A DNA stretch of 64,000 bases, taken from contig CM035413.1 of NCBI GenBank assembly GCA_020310875.1, positions 169,041,996 to 169,105,995 on the forward strand. Reading direction: 5' to 3'. Position numbers and translations under genes: made by a program. This DNA is from Ceratopteris richardii. Taxonomy: Eukaryota; Streptophyta; Polypodiopsida; Polypodiales; Pteridaceae. Under the pieces are notes generated by a model. It searched no databases, had not been told where the DNA came from, and worked only from the letters and a program-made list of their open reading frames with translations. Below are positions 1 through 12,298 of the stretch, piece by piece (position 1 is the stretch's first letter; every line of letters starts with the position of its first letter).

Positions 1-1003
1 AATCACGATTTTCAGTTTTCCCGCCTAAAAGTTGGTTGAAAAAAATCGCGATTCTGTGTTTTTCTCAAAAAAACACGCTTCTCTGCTCAAAATCGCGATT
101 CTCACCAATCACGATTTTCAGCAAAAACACGATTTTGTGAAAAAGGCGATTCTGTGGAAACACGATTTTCTGCTCAAAATCGCGATTTTCAAAAACACGA
201 TTTTGTGCTCAACATCGCGATTTTCATGTGAAAAATACGATTTTCAAAAAACACGATTCTCTGCTCAAAATCGCGATTCTCACCAATCACGATTTTCAGC
301 AAAAAACACGATTTTGTGAAAAACACGACTTTCTGCTCAAAATCGCGATTCTCACAAATCACGATTTTCAGCCAAAAATACGATTTTGAGAAAAACACGA
401 TTCTGTGGAAAAACACGATTCTCTGGGACAAAATCGCGATTTTCAAGTCAAAAACACGATTTTGAGAAAACACGAATTTTTGCTCAAAATCGCGATTTTC
501 AATTCACGAATTTCTGCTCAAAATCGCGATTTTCATGTCAAAAACACGATTCTGAGAAAACACGAGTTTCAGTCAAAAACACGATTTTGTGAATCACGAT
601 TCTCTGAGTCAAAATCGCGATTTTCAGAAACACGATTTTGTGATCAACATCGCGATTTTCAGAAACACGATTTTGTGATCAACATCGCGATTTTCAGAAA
701 CACGATTTTGTGATCAACATCGCGATTTTCAGAAACACGATCTTGTGATCAACATCGCGATTCTCTAAAACACGATTTTGTGATCAAAATCGCGATTTTC
801 AAAACACGATTTTCTGCTCAAAATCGCGATTTTCAAAAACACGATTTTGTTATCAAAATCGCGATTTTCAAATCACGATTTTCTGCTCAAAATCGCGATT
901 TTCAAAAACACGATTTTGTGCTCAACATCGCGATTTTCTGAGTTCACAAAATCGCGATTTTCAGAAAGCTCACAAAATCGCGATTTTCTCCAAAGGTCCT
1001 GTT
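1..1003 (+). repeat. Leader tandem-repeat array of element A (TCGCGA core)
   Basis: About two dozen imperfect units of roughly 30-36 bp alternate between a segment built on cacgatttt(c/g)tg and one built on aaaatcgcgatttt. The second is a near-palindrome centred on TCGCGA. The stretch from 610 to 760 has nearly exact units. It lies in the transcribed leader between the primer-binding site and gag. Open frames through it are by-products of the repeat and are not called as genes. A leader role such as dimerisation, packaging or translation control is only inference. Confidence 0.85.
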
Positions 1004-1035
1004 TGCCTGTCTTGACCCCCAGGAGCCTGATTTGA

Positions 1036-1100
1036 CATAACTTTCTCATCCAAAGTCCATTTTTTGAGCTCTATAGCTCGTTGGAAAGCTCGTTTCAAAT
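1036..1100 (+). promoter_or_regulatory. Conserved leader block between array and gag
   Basis: The block begins with cataactttctcatcc and contains cgttggaaagctcg. The same two pieces occur at the matching place in element B (25265-25327, minus strand), and the first piece also occurs in element C (about 32180-32200). The arrays beside them have diverged completely. Conservation across three leaders suggests a cis-acting function; which one is unknown. Confidence 0.5.
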
Positions 1101-1255
1101 CCTACACGACCTCAACTGTTTTTTTCAAGAATAACGCGTTGATTTTGAGATAGGATAATTTGAAGTTGACCCTCAGGTGGGACTAGGGAACCAAGGGGGC
1201 TCTAAAGACTTTTGAACCATACCAAAGGGAAAATTTGGACTCTTGACTAAAGCTT

Positions 1256-4200
1256 ATGAACCTGAGATCTGGTAGACACTTAGGCAAGGATAAACAAAGC
1301 ATTAGATCTTCTGAGGCTAGTGTCAACCATACATCCAAGTCTTGGACACAACAACTAAGTGGTGATCTTTTACTAAGTTCAGACACAAGTGATTCAGAAA
1401 TGTCTTTTAGCATGGGAAAAACTGCAGGTGGCTCAGGGACTGCCCATCTACAAACACCGGAAGGTCCCTATAAGACACAGTTGGAATATATTCGGACCAA
1501 CCAATTAGGTGCTCGCATCTATGAGGATGGTCTGAGGCGATCAGTGGTCCAACTCAAAAATCCAGATCAATCCTTTGGACTTGAACACCCGGTGGTCAAG
1601 TTCGAAGAGGGTTCATACATTGATAAGGAAGGAACCATGTATGTGGTTACCAACCAACCAGATAGAACCGATGAGTTTGGAAATATCATTCATGAGAATG
1701 AGATAGGAGACCTAGAACAAGGAAATATAGGACAAGGACCCCAGACTCCTAGAGGCAAGTCAGTTTTGACCCGAGTGATCACTCCAGACTGGATCCCTCA
1801 AGACAACAAAAGCATAGAACTATTTTTGAATAGAGAAACAGAGGAAGCCTTTTGGAGATTCAAGCCAGAACAACCTAGCCAATTGGGCATAGTCATCATC
1901 TACGAGTTCAAGGATCCAGAGATACCAGGAAAGGTTGTCTACTTGGATAACACATCAGAGAAAATTTTCTTGGTAACAAAACATGATAGACATGCATATA
2001 CTTGGAAGAATGAATTGATTTTCCCCCCACCAAGATCCAATGTTTCCCACGGCCTCCAAGGAGTAGGGTCACCCCAAGCTCAGGAAGCCCAGAGAGAAAG
2101 AACTAGAGAGAGACCAGAGGTAAGTTTTGCACACACAGTGGGCAGGAATAGGTCAGGATTTGAAAATGAAAGACCTGAAAGAGAGAGATATCAAGCACAT
2201 AGGCAACAAAGAAATGAACATGAATTTCCATTGCCTAGAACCCGAGAGCACCCAAGAACCCTCAGACCCACTCAAGTGATCAAGGCAATGAAGAATTATT
2301 TTGACGGGTCAGGAGATCCTTATGATCATGTGGCTGAGTTCAAACAAGTGTCAAGAGCTGAACAGGTTGAGGATTTGTTCACCCAGTACGAGGCATTTGG
2401 TCTGACTCTTAAGGGCACTTCCTTAGCTTGGTTTCAACCATTGAGTAGTCGCAACTATCATAATATAGGTCAACTGCTAGACGAATTCATTGTAGAATTT
2501 TCCAAGAGTGGTATCAGGCATAACACTTCATCTTTGATCCACAGCTTCAAGCAGACACCCCAAGAAACAGTGCGACTAGCAGGTAGAAGGTTTAGACAGT
2601 ACCTAGAAAGATGCCCTGCTCCAGAGCTACCCACACCAGCCAAACAAGTGGCTTTGTTTTTAGATGGCTTACTGAGCACAAAGTTAAGATCCTATGTATA
2701 CTTGAAAGATCCTAGATCCATAGAAGAGTGTGTGCGGACGTGCATAGACATAGAAGATAACTTGGGTGAGGAGTTAGGATTGTCCAAACTCTACAAAGAT
2801 TCGGATAGTTCCACTAGTCATACTTCAAAGATCTCCACAGAAATAGAAGAGATAGCTGAGCAAGTTGCCAAGAAGCTGGGAGTCCAAAATAAACAAACAC
2901 AGAGAGTCACTCCAGTGAATCGGTGTTATACTTGTGGGGGCGACCACATGGCTAATGTATGCCCAATGCAAAACCAAAACATTAGAGAAAGGAATGCTCC
3001 ATATTGCACTATTGAGAGAAAATACACAAACCACACGGCTCAAGATTGTCCCTATAACAGGCAGGCTGTTAGACAAAATTATCAGCAACCTTACCAGCAG
3101 GGTAGGTATCAGAATCAATACCAACAGCCATATTACAGACCACAACAGCAATATCAGGTACCATATAGGCCACAACCTGTCTTGGTAAACCAACCACCAG
3201 CTCCAGCCAACGTGATTCCAGTCAAGTATGCTGTGGGAGAGGAAAATCCAAATAGAGCTTTGGTGCCACTAACCCCATTGGTACCAGATAATGACTCTCA
3301 TGCCCATAGTTCAGACTACTCCCATGAAGGTAGTCCACATGCTTATTACACAGAGTCACCTGAACATAGTGAGATTTACTCGTATCAATATGAGGCACCA
3401 CCTATGGAGAAAAATTGGGAGCCAGAATACTCCAATGTCATGTACACAAATCCTAACCCTAGGCCCCAGTTGAGACAAATGAGACCACAAGCCCCTAGAG
3501 GATCTTGTTTTAGATGTCAAGGTGATCATTTCATTCGTGACTGTCCCCACCCACCATCTCCGAGCCAAGGACAGGCTATCACAATACAGGCTTTTTGTCC
3601 TGATTGTGGCAAAGACCATCTCCCCAGAGATTGTCCAAGAAACCCCTCTAGTGCACCCAAGATTACACCCATTAATGTGGTAGGCTTAGTGGCAGATCCA
3701 AGTTCAAGTAGTAGCAATGTGGCTCCTATACAAGTTGTCACTAGAGCACAAGTCTTAAAACAGGATAAACCAGTAGAACAATCAGAGTCGAGTGAATCGG
3801 GAGAGCCTAGTAAGAGGAAAACAAGAACATGGAAGGATACCAGAGAGAAGGCCAATCGTAAGTGGAATAAAAAGTTATGGGAACTAGAAGAAAGCTTAAA
3901 AGAAGCGAAAACAAAAATAGAAGACATTGCATCTCAAAGCCCCTCGCATGCCGAAACTCCATCCACTCCACCTCATCCCACCCCACCACCCATTGTAAAT
4001 AGACCGCAACCAGGGTCTGTTCTGGCAGATCCAACCCCAGAAGGCTTGGACATGATGTTCAAGGCCTACCAGGCTCGACTTCAAGAAGGGCCTACAGCGG
4101 CAAACCTAGACAAGAGTTACCCCAGAGCAGATTTAGAGATTGAACGGATGAAAATGTGCATGAAAATGGTAGAACAAGCTCAAGCCATACTTGAGACTAG

Positions 4201-7200
4201 TCAAAAGTTCAATCAGACAAACTCTATCAAATCGGATTTGCATTTCCAGGGCTTACTAGAACGATTAGAGCAGTTGGTAAACAAACCACAAGTTTCTCTA
4301 CCTCCACAGGCTCAACCAGTTATTGAAAGAGGAAACTCACCACCAAGGGGAGCTTATGTTCCTAATTCCACGGATGCTGGAATACCTCCTTCTATTCAAC
4401 AGTACTCTCAAGAGTTCTTGCGGGAAATACAAGAGGAGAAATGGGCCAAGGAGAAGGGTAATTCCCCTCCTATTCCTGAGATTGATGATCTTCATGATCA
4501 ATTTCCCCAAGACATTCCATCTATTTACGAAGATGAAGCAGAACAAGAAGACGAAAGATTGGATTTTGAATCTAATACCTTAGAAGAACTGCCTCAATTT
4601 CCAGGCCCATGGGAATCTGAATCACTCCAGATTAGAGCTCCCACAATACTAGTAAGAAATGAAGACTCAGTGGTTCCAAGGAACACGGATGTCGTGAAGA
4701 ACACTAAGGTTCAGTGTCATCTCACTGTAGAAGAGTTGCTCAAAGCAAAACCTGAGTTATGGAATCATGTGAAGGATCAGGTCCCAGAACTTGAGTCCAA
4801 TATGCCAAAAGTAGGCTCTAAGCAAAGGGTACCAGAGATACCTCTAGACCAAATAGGGGACATGTGTGAGGGTGAAGAAGGTAATACTTATCTTCCCATC
4901 ACCTACCAAGGTTACACAACCAAAGCAATCATAGATTCAGGTGCTGGTGTTGCTATTGCGACCACCTCCTTGTGGAAGCAATGGGGCAAGCCCACATTAA
5001 GACCAACTAGAATGAAGCTTCAAATGGCTGATGGTCATTTTGAAAGACCTCTAGGATTGCTAGAAGGGATCACTCTAACCACTTGTGGTGTAGAATTTGA
5101 GCACACATTTGCTATATGTGACTTTGAGAAAAATAATGTCTTTGAGATGATCCTAGGAAGACCCTTCCTACGACAATTGCAAATAGTACAGGATTGGGGA
5201 ACTAACTCCTTGTACTTACAGCACTTAGGGGTCACCACTAAGGTCAATTTGAAGGATTACACCTTCAGAGATGTACCACCCCTACAGTGGAATTCTATCC
5301 ACAAAGCGAAAGAAGATTCCATCTCTGTGCATTCTGAAAGTTCACCTGATCCATCATGGCTGCATGAAGATACTCATTTGTGGATGTGCAAGGTCGCAAA
5401 GGAAGAGGAAAAACGTTTAAAGGCAAGAGAAGAAGGAACTTCGCTAGGAGATAGACCAGTTAGAGACCCAGCCTACACACCGATGATCTTTCCAGATGAG
5501 GAGTTTGAGCCTCATGGCTGGCCAGAAATCTTAGCCACCATGGACATTGCTGTCAATGAGGAATAGTGGACACCTCATTGTGATGAGGAGGGTTATGATA
5601 TCTCAGTGTTCATGTGTCAACCCTTGCTAGAAGAATGTGACCCTAGTGATGTCATAGAAGAAGAAGAGAATGACGATGATCTGGAGTCTATTGTGATGGA
5701 TAGTTGCTTTAACTCAGAGCAGCACTATCTAGAAGATATAGGAGTGTTCACCCAGAAAGAAGAAGAACCTCTCACAAGTATTAAAACAGTAAACTCAAAG
5801 GATGGAAGTGAGAGTAGTCAAAAGAAAAAGAAAAGAAAAGCAGTGAAACAAGAAAAGGAGGAATCGTTGTTTGAAGTACCAGAAAACTTCAAGAAATATG
5901 AAGTTGACGACCGCAAAATTTTGGTACGAATGCCTAAGAGAGAGGCCATCATAGGAGAATCATATGATAATAAAGAAAAGACCAAGAAGATTGTAGTGAC
6001 CATTTAAGAGAACGAAGAGAGATGCACATATATAGGAGATGACCTAAGTGCAAGAGAAGAAATGGAGCTCATAGCTCTATTAAGGGAATATAGGGATGTG
6101 TTTGCATGGCATTATAGAGACTTGAAAGGGGTAGATCCAAGAATTTGCTCTCATACTATCCCCATGACTGCTGATGCTAAGCCCACCAAACAGAAGCCCT
6201 ACACATATAATGATACCTATGCAGCCAAAATCAAAGAAGAAATTGATAGGTTGATTGAGGCTGGATTCATCTATGAGATTGAGCATACCGAATGGGTGTC
6301 CCCCATTGTTGTGGTACCCAAGAAGAACGGGAAGTTGCGAGTGTGTATTAACCTTAAAAAAGTTAATGCCGCTACGATTAGAGATAGTTATCCACTTCCA
6401 ATCACAGAACACCTATTGGAGCGTGTTGCAGGCAAGGAAGTTTATAGCTTCCTTGATGGATTTTCAGGTTACAATCAAGTAGCCATTGCCCCAGAAGATC
6501 AACACAAAACAGCTTTTGCTACAGAGTGGGGAATCTTTGCATTTCGGGTGATGCCATTTGGGCTCACCAATGCACCTGCAACATTCCAAAGGCTCATGTG
6601 TCATGTCTTCAAAGAGTTCTTGCGAAAGAGCTTAGAAGTGTATGTGGATGATTTATGTGCTCATTCCCAAGAAAGAAGATTTCACATCCCTGAGCTCAGA
6701 CAGATCTTCAACAAGTGTAGAGAATATCGAGTGTGTCTGAACCCAGAAAAGTGTGTGTTCATGGTGCGTCAAGGTAAAATCCTCGGTCATATTGTTTCTA
6801 AGAATGGAATCTCAACGGATGAAGATAAGGTACGAGCCATAGCGGAGCTGCCAAGGCCAAGGAATGTTAAAGAGGTACAAGCCTTTATGGGCCATTGTGG
6901 ATATTACCATAGGTTTATCCACATGTACGCGATCATAGCTAGACCCCTTTATGCCTTGTTGTCTAATTTTGAGTGGAACGACGAATGCGAGAATTCTTTC
7001 AATGAACTGAAGAAACGTTTGTGCACAGCACCAATATTGACCACTCCTGATTGGAATAAGCCATTCCATGTCCATGTGGATGCATCCAATCATGCCATAG
7101 GATGTGTGCTAGCACAACCCACAAGTGAAGGGAATTTAGATTTGCCCATAGCATATGCTAGTAGACAACTAAACCCAGCCGAAAGAAATTATACCACAAC

Positions 7201-10200
7201 CGAGCGAGAAGGGTTAGGCATGGTATATGCTGTAAAGAAGTTTAGACACTATTTATTGGCCAACAAGTTCAAGTTTTTCACTGATCATCAAGCTTTGTTA
7301 TATTTGGTCAATAAACCTTGCAATACGGGACGCTTAGTAAGATGGTTCCTCTTACTAATGGAGTATGACTTTGAAGTTGTTGTCAGGAAAGGTAGAACCC
7401 ACCTTCGGGCAGATCACCTTTCTCGCATTACTTCAGGAGAGTCACCACAAGGAGTGTCTGATGAACTACCTGATGCTTATCTGTTCAATTTGGAAGTTGT
7501 TCCTAAATGGGCAAATAAGTTGGTACCAGTCCTAACCTTCGGCCCCGCAAATAAGAACGTGAAAACATCACAAGAAGAAATCGTAAAATCACAAAAATAT
7601 CACATATTGGCAGGAAGCATGTACAAACAAGATACTGGGGGTGTTTTAGCTTGCTGTGTCGAGGATGATGAACATAGTAGTTGGTTGCAGCAAGCTCATG
7701 AGGGATTGCTAGGAAATCACTATTCTAAACAACGAACATTGCAGAATTTGAAACGTTTAGGAGTGTATTGGCCTAGCATGGACAAAGAAATACATGAGTG
7801 GATCAAGAATTGTCCAATGTGCAGAGAGAGACCACCAGTGGAGCATGCGACCCTTTATCAAGTATCATTAATTCCAGATTGGAGTGCTCCATTGGTAGAG
7901 TTTATGAGATCAGGAAGATTACCCAAAGAGGCCAGTCTAGCAAGAAGACGAAATATGGAGCAAGAGGCTCAAGGCTATGCCTTAGTAGGAGAGAACCTAT
8001 ACCGAAGAGGTAAAGATGGTTACTTAAGACTGTGCGTTCATGAATCAGACTATTTAAGGGTCTTAGAGACTGCACACAGTGGTGTTGCAGGTGGACATTT
8101 TGGTCCTGACCGAGTGATTAAGACCATTCTGTTCTCAGGACTTTGGTGGCCCACTCTTCATATGGATGCACATACCTATGTGAAGAAATGTGACACATGC
8201 CAACGTGCACAATATCCAGTGAGAAAAGACGAGATGCCCTTGAGGCCAATGATGGAAGGACGTGCATTTTCGAAGTGGGGCATAGACTTCATAGGTCCTA
8301 TTAACCCCCCAACTAGAAACTCCCATGCAGAGTACATCATTGTAGCCACAGATTACCTTACAAAGTGGGTAGAAGTCAAAGCCACAACAAAGAATGATGC
8401 TCAGACTACGGCTAAGTTCTTATTCGAGAATGTGTTCACGAGATATGGACTACCAATAGAGTTGGTGAGCGATAGAGGCACACACTTCTTGAATGAAGTC
8501 ATTGAAAATCTTCTCCAAGAATTCTTGGTGATACATAAGAAATCCGCCCCCTATCATCCACAAGCCAACGGACAAGCCGAGAGTACCAATAAGATCCTCT
8601 GTAACGTATTGACAAAACTGGTGAATAATAAACGCTCTGATTGGGACAAACAACTTCATCATGCTGTTTGGGCTTATCGAGTTGCCTACAAAACGGTACT
8701 CAACGCCACCCCATTTCAGATGGTCTTCGGACAGAACGCTGTGCTACCATTAGATTTCTTAATCCCTGCCTTAAAAGTAGCACAAGAGTATGAGTGGAAT
8801 GGGCATGAATTGTCCTCTAGGATCTTTGATCTCGAACGCTTGGGTGAAACGAGGCTACGAGCGGCAGCAGGCATCTACGCTGCAAAGAAGAGGCAAAAGG
8901 CATACTTTGATGCACACATCAAGGATAAGGGATTGAAAGAGGGAGATCTAGTGTTGGTATACACACTAAAACAACATGCCCGTAAGTTGGAAAAAAGAGG
9001 TTATGGACCCATGATCATTAATAGAATTTCCACTAGTGGTGCAGTTCAGTTGGCCACTCTAGAAGGAGATATATTGCCAAACTATATTAGTGGCTGTAGA
9101 GTCAAGCTATATCAAGAACCTCTTACTGAGGATATGCTAATGAGACTCAACACTGCGAAGAAGCGAAAAGAAGAAGAGTTAAGAGTGAGAGAAGAAGCAC
9201 AGGAAGAGGCCAGAGAGCGTATTAGGCAAAATAAGTTAAGGCGATTAGGCTTAGATGTCAACTCAAAAGCCCCAAAATATCACATGGATATGTGTCAAAA
9301 GTCAGGCATTGCGACTTCTCAGGTCATTGACCGAAGACCCTTTGTGACCATAGAGATAGGACAAGGGAAGGGTGCAAGGACGGTGAAAGCATTGATTGAC
9401 TCAGGTGCAGCAAGTAGTGCAGTTAAACTTTCCTACTGCCAAGACTTGGGGTTGAACATCGATCCCATAGAAGCTTATCTCATAGGATTGGGAGGTGTGG
9501 AAACCCCTTGTTTGGGCGAGGTGGAACTTCCCATCTACCTTCAAGATGTTCCAATGAAAGTCAAAGCGCTAGTATGTCAAGATGAGAACCTTACAGAACC
9601 ACTTGTCTTGGGTCAAGATTGGATCTATGACCATGCAGTTAACTTAAACCTAAGAAGTCAAATTCTTCAAGTTTGGGTACATGAACAATGCATTACATTA
9701 GAATTAGAGAACTGCATGCTCCTAGATCATGGCACCACACACTCTCTTAGTTCTTCCAAGACTAATCATATGAAAGAAGATGTTGTATGTGTCCAAAGCT
9801 CTATGATGCAGAAGGAGTCAATCGTGGAAGACCAGGTTCGAAGGCGGGTGGATCTTTTTTCTTCTCCAAAGACTCAAGTAGCCACAGTAGTGAGCCCACC
9901 ACACAAGCAAACACAACCGTTCACGACAACTGCTTCATCAAATAGAAAGACACCATTCGATAAAAAAGCGGTTCCGGGCATGAAGCAGATCTGGGTACGC
10001 AAAGGAGAGCAACCACCAGCCTTACCCCCACAAATCCCATCCATGCACACTAACCAAGCCAGAAGACGAAGGAAGCAGCTCAGACAAGCTCCGTCACAAG
10101 ATATCCAACAAGTTTGGGTGCCTAAGAAGTTAGCTGCAGCTCAACAAGGGCAATTACAGATGTGGGTACCTAAGAAGATCCTACACCCACAACAACCTTT

Positions 10201-10543
10201 GTTCTCCCACATGCAAAAGGTTTCAACAAAGAGGCCAAAAAGAGAAAAGGGTAAGAACCACGTACAGAGACCAAAGGAAGATCAAATCAGCTCTTCAACA
10301 TTAGTAGGAAGACATGCAAAAAGGATATGGGTTTGGAAGCCAAAAGTGCAAGTAGCCTCCACCGAACCAAAGCATCAACCACACTGGATACCACAGTTCA
10401 GAAAGCATCCAAAGAGAAAGACGCCTGAAGTGACCTCTACAGTGCCAAATGATGTTCTAAAATGGACTCCAATAAGGAGGATTACATCAGTTCGAGACTC
10501 AATGGATACCTCCACTAAGGCCGGCATCAACCTCCACAAATAA
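1256..10543 (+). pseudogene. Gag-pol coding region of element A
   Basis: The polyprotein begins MNLRSGRHLGKDKQS, the same start as in B, C and E. Domains in order, by DNA position: gag core (YFDGSGDPYDHVAEFK) about 2290-2800; zinc knuckles of C-x2-C-x3-H-x4-C form near 2930, 3510 and 3598; retropepsin with DSGAG near 4935; RT about 6130-6700 with YVDD; RNase H about 6980-7280; two tandem H2C2 zinc modules (about 7690-7825 and 8070-8205); integrase DDE core about 8270-8640; a second retropepsin-like domain with DSGAA about 9330-9660; and a tail of WVPKK-type repeats about 9990-10450. The region is nearly whole, with about two breaks. Products would be virus-like-particle and replication proteins. 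B, which is open throughout, is the best guide to layout. Confidence 0.9.
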
Positions 10544-10594
10544 CATCGAAAGCCTCGAACGAGCAACAACCATGTGCTCCTTGCACAACCCTGT

Positions 10595-10690
10595 CTTTTG
10601 CACCATTTAGGTCATGCATTTCCAAAGTATGCATTAATATAGGGCCACATTACACGGTCGTGCATAGACACACTTGAGAATCCCATGCAC
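10595..10690 (+). repeat. 3' noncoding direct repeat, copy 1 (element A)
   Basis: Contains ttgcacca, then atgcatttccaaagtatgcat, then agggccacattacacggtcgtgca, ending near cccatgcac. Copy 2 lies about 950 bp downstream; both have counterparts in B. Confidence 0.65.
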
Positions 10691-10766
10691 AAGAGCACAG
10701 TGACATATGTCGAACATTTCTATTGATACTAACTTTTGTGTTCTTGTTTTGTGATATCCTGTTCCT

Positions 10767-10767
<1 letters not shown>

Positions 10768-10809
<42 letters not shown>
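10768..10809 (+). repeat. 42-nt A-tract in element A 3' noncoding region
   Basis: An uninterrupted run of 42 A residues on the coding strand follows gttcctc. Element B has a run of 33 A residues (seen as T on the plus strand) at the matching place. It is internal to the element and not at a transcript end. Confidence 0.95.
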
Positions 10810-10811
<2 letters not shown>

Positions 10812-11541
10812 AGTGGGAGAGAGCTTGTTCCCAGTGTGTCTCGGCCAGCAGTGAGATTATTGCTGCCTTATCTGGTAGAGGACAAGCATTTGGCATGAAC
10901 ATGGCATCTACAGCTATGATTTTCTCTTACCATGGTAGGAATGAAGAGCTTGAAGGTCCGCAACTTGCGTGATGCTTAACTACTTCATGTACCAGAGCAT
11001 CCAAGGAGATATCTGCAAAAGGTAGTTCTGGAGGAGAAGACTCCTGCATATGGTGAGCTAAAGAGTATATGTGAAACACAGCTTGGTGTAGTTACCCGAT
11101 GTTGCTTGCCAAGGAATATAAAGCAATTCAATTCTCAGTATTTCCTGAACCAGTATGGAACAGTAGCACTGGTGAATGGTCTATGTCAATCAGCATGGTA
11201 ATCTCTTAGAAACCGGCACGTGTCCAATATTCCTCTGAGTGTCAATATAGGGAAGTGAACGTGCATGAGCCCAAGCTCAGAAATGCACATTGTTAGTGAC
11301 AAATGTTGCTTTGAAAAGAGGAGAGGGGATCCACCACTCAAAAGATCTCATCAGTGGACAATCAACATGGACATTCATCAACAAGGTTCCATCCCAAAGG
11401 CCGAGTGTACAACACGAAGAGGCAAACATCCATCAACCTTCGCCATGGTAAGTATCTTTACTCTGGAAACACCATAACCATGATAGTTTAGGAAACCTCT
11501 TCGTCAGCATACCCTTGAGCACTTAGCTCAAGACTCGCAAT

Positions 11542-11645
11542 TTTTGCACCATACTTCTTCCAATGCATTTTCCAAGTAAGCATGCGTAGGGCTACATTAC
11601 AAGGCCGTGCACAAGGCACATACTTTTTTCAACCCATGCACGGAC
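11542..11645 (+). repeat. 3' noncoding direct repeat, copy 2 (element A)
   Basis: Second, diverged copy of the unit at 10595-10690. It has ttgcaccata, caatgcattttccaag, gggctacattacaaggccgtgca and cccatgcacgg. Confidence 0.65.
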
Positions 11646-11923
11646 ACACTTACCCATCACTCAATATGGGTTATGAGTACTTGGCTTGACTACTATGAAG
11701 ATCAACTTTGGAAGATCTAGAAAACATCAACGGAGACTCACAACGACACAGTCATGCTGGAATACAAGGCAGAAGCACATACCAAGAGACTACAACCTGC
11801 AAAGACTCACAAGTGATAGATGAAGAACGTCGGACGACTTGTGTTCATACAGAAGGGACACTCCCTCTCAAGGCACTACTTGGAACAATCACTACAACAA
11901 GGGTCTGTCAGGGACGACAGACT

Positions 11924-11938
11924 CGAGAGGGGGGGGAG
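11924..11938 (+). other. Polypurine tract of element A
   Basis: The purine run gagagggggggga directly precedes the LTR start TGTTGAAG. This is where plus-strand DNA synthesis is primed in LTR retrotransposons. B has the same tract in its own orientation. Confidence 0.85.
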
Positions 11939-12130
11939 TGTTGAAGCTCAAGGTCAAGGACGAAGCATGGAAGCACATCAAAGAAGTGGACATAGAAGAA
12001 GAGAGAGCAAGTAGGGAGCTCCAAGAAGTGTATGTCAAATTTTCAGAAGAATCCCCTACAAAAATAGTGATTTTCATCACTAGAAACCATTGTAAATACC
12101 ATTATCTATTTTTAGTAACTCCATTTTGTT

Positions 12131-12154
12131 CAAGCCGAGGAGTCCTCGAGCTTG
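12131..12154 (+). promoter_or_regulatory. Conserved hairpin palindrome in LTR U3
   Basis: Arms caagccgagga and tcctcgagcttg form an 11-bp stem with one bulge and almost no loop. The same 24 bp occurs in every Gypsy LTR here: 13352-13375, 14581-14604, 27164-27187, 33907-33930 and 58498-58521. It sits about 135 bp upstream of the TATA box. A protein-binding site or RNA hairpin is possible (inference). Confidence 0.6.
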
Positions 12155-12289
12155 AGGAGTATTAGAAGTACCATCGTACCAATTTTCATAATTTTTAGAC
12201 TTCGTTTGAGCCCTCAAATAAGCCCTGGAACCTAATTTTTAACTAGGCCGGACACTAGGTCTGGACAGGGCCAAAACTAGTCAAAAAAC

Positions 12290-12298
12290 TATAAAAAG
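12290..12298 (+). promoter_or_regulatory. TATA box in element A LTR
   Basis: The motif tataaaaag lies inside the LTR about 350 bp from its start, in the expected U3 position. It is conserved in the other Gypsy LTRs of the window. Confidence 0.6.

Larger units (their letters stand above)
10544..11923 (+). other. 3' noncoding region of element A
   Basis: About 1.4 kb between the end of pol and the polypurine tract holds no convincing gene. It contains two diverged copies of a roughly 100-bp repeat and a long A-tract, listed separately. The same arrangement occurs at 14813-15895 in element B, so it belongs to the family and is not random filler. The short open frames here are not conserved in an obvious way. 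Confidence 0.7.

Noticed and set aside
1-1003. CRISPR-like array of repeats and spacers
   Set aside because: Units are imperfect, spacers are near-copies of each other, there are no cas genes, and the array sits in a retroelement leader; the same holds for 25383-26265 and 32339-32970.
32-1035. Open frames rich in DFQ/RFS-type residues in the leader array
   Set aside because: They arise because the repeat lacks stops in several frames on both strands; no start context or homology.
10768-10809. Poly(A) tail of a processed host retrogene or SINE
   Set aside because: No coding sequence or SINE promoter precedes it, no target duplication was seen, and B has a matching run in the same place.
11444-11456. 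Splice donor-like atggtaagtatc in the 3' noncoding region of A
   Set aside because: B keeps atggtaag at the matching spot, but no acceptor or downstream exon could be supported; too weak to list as a signal.
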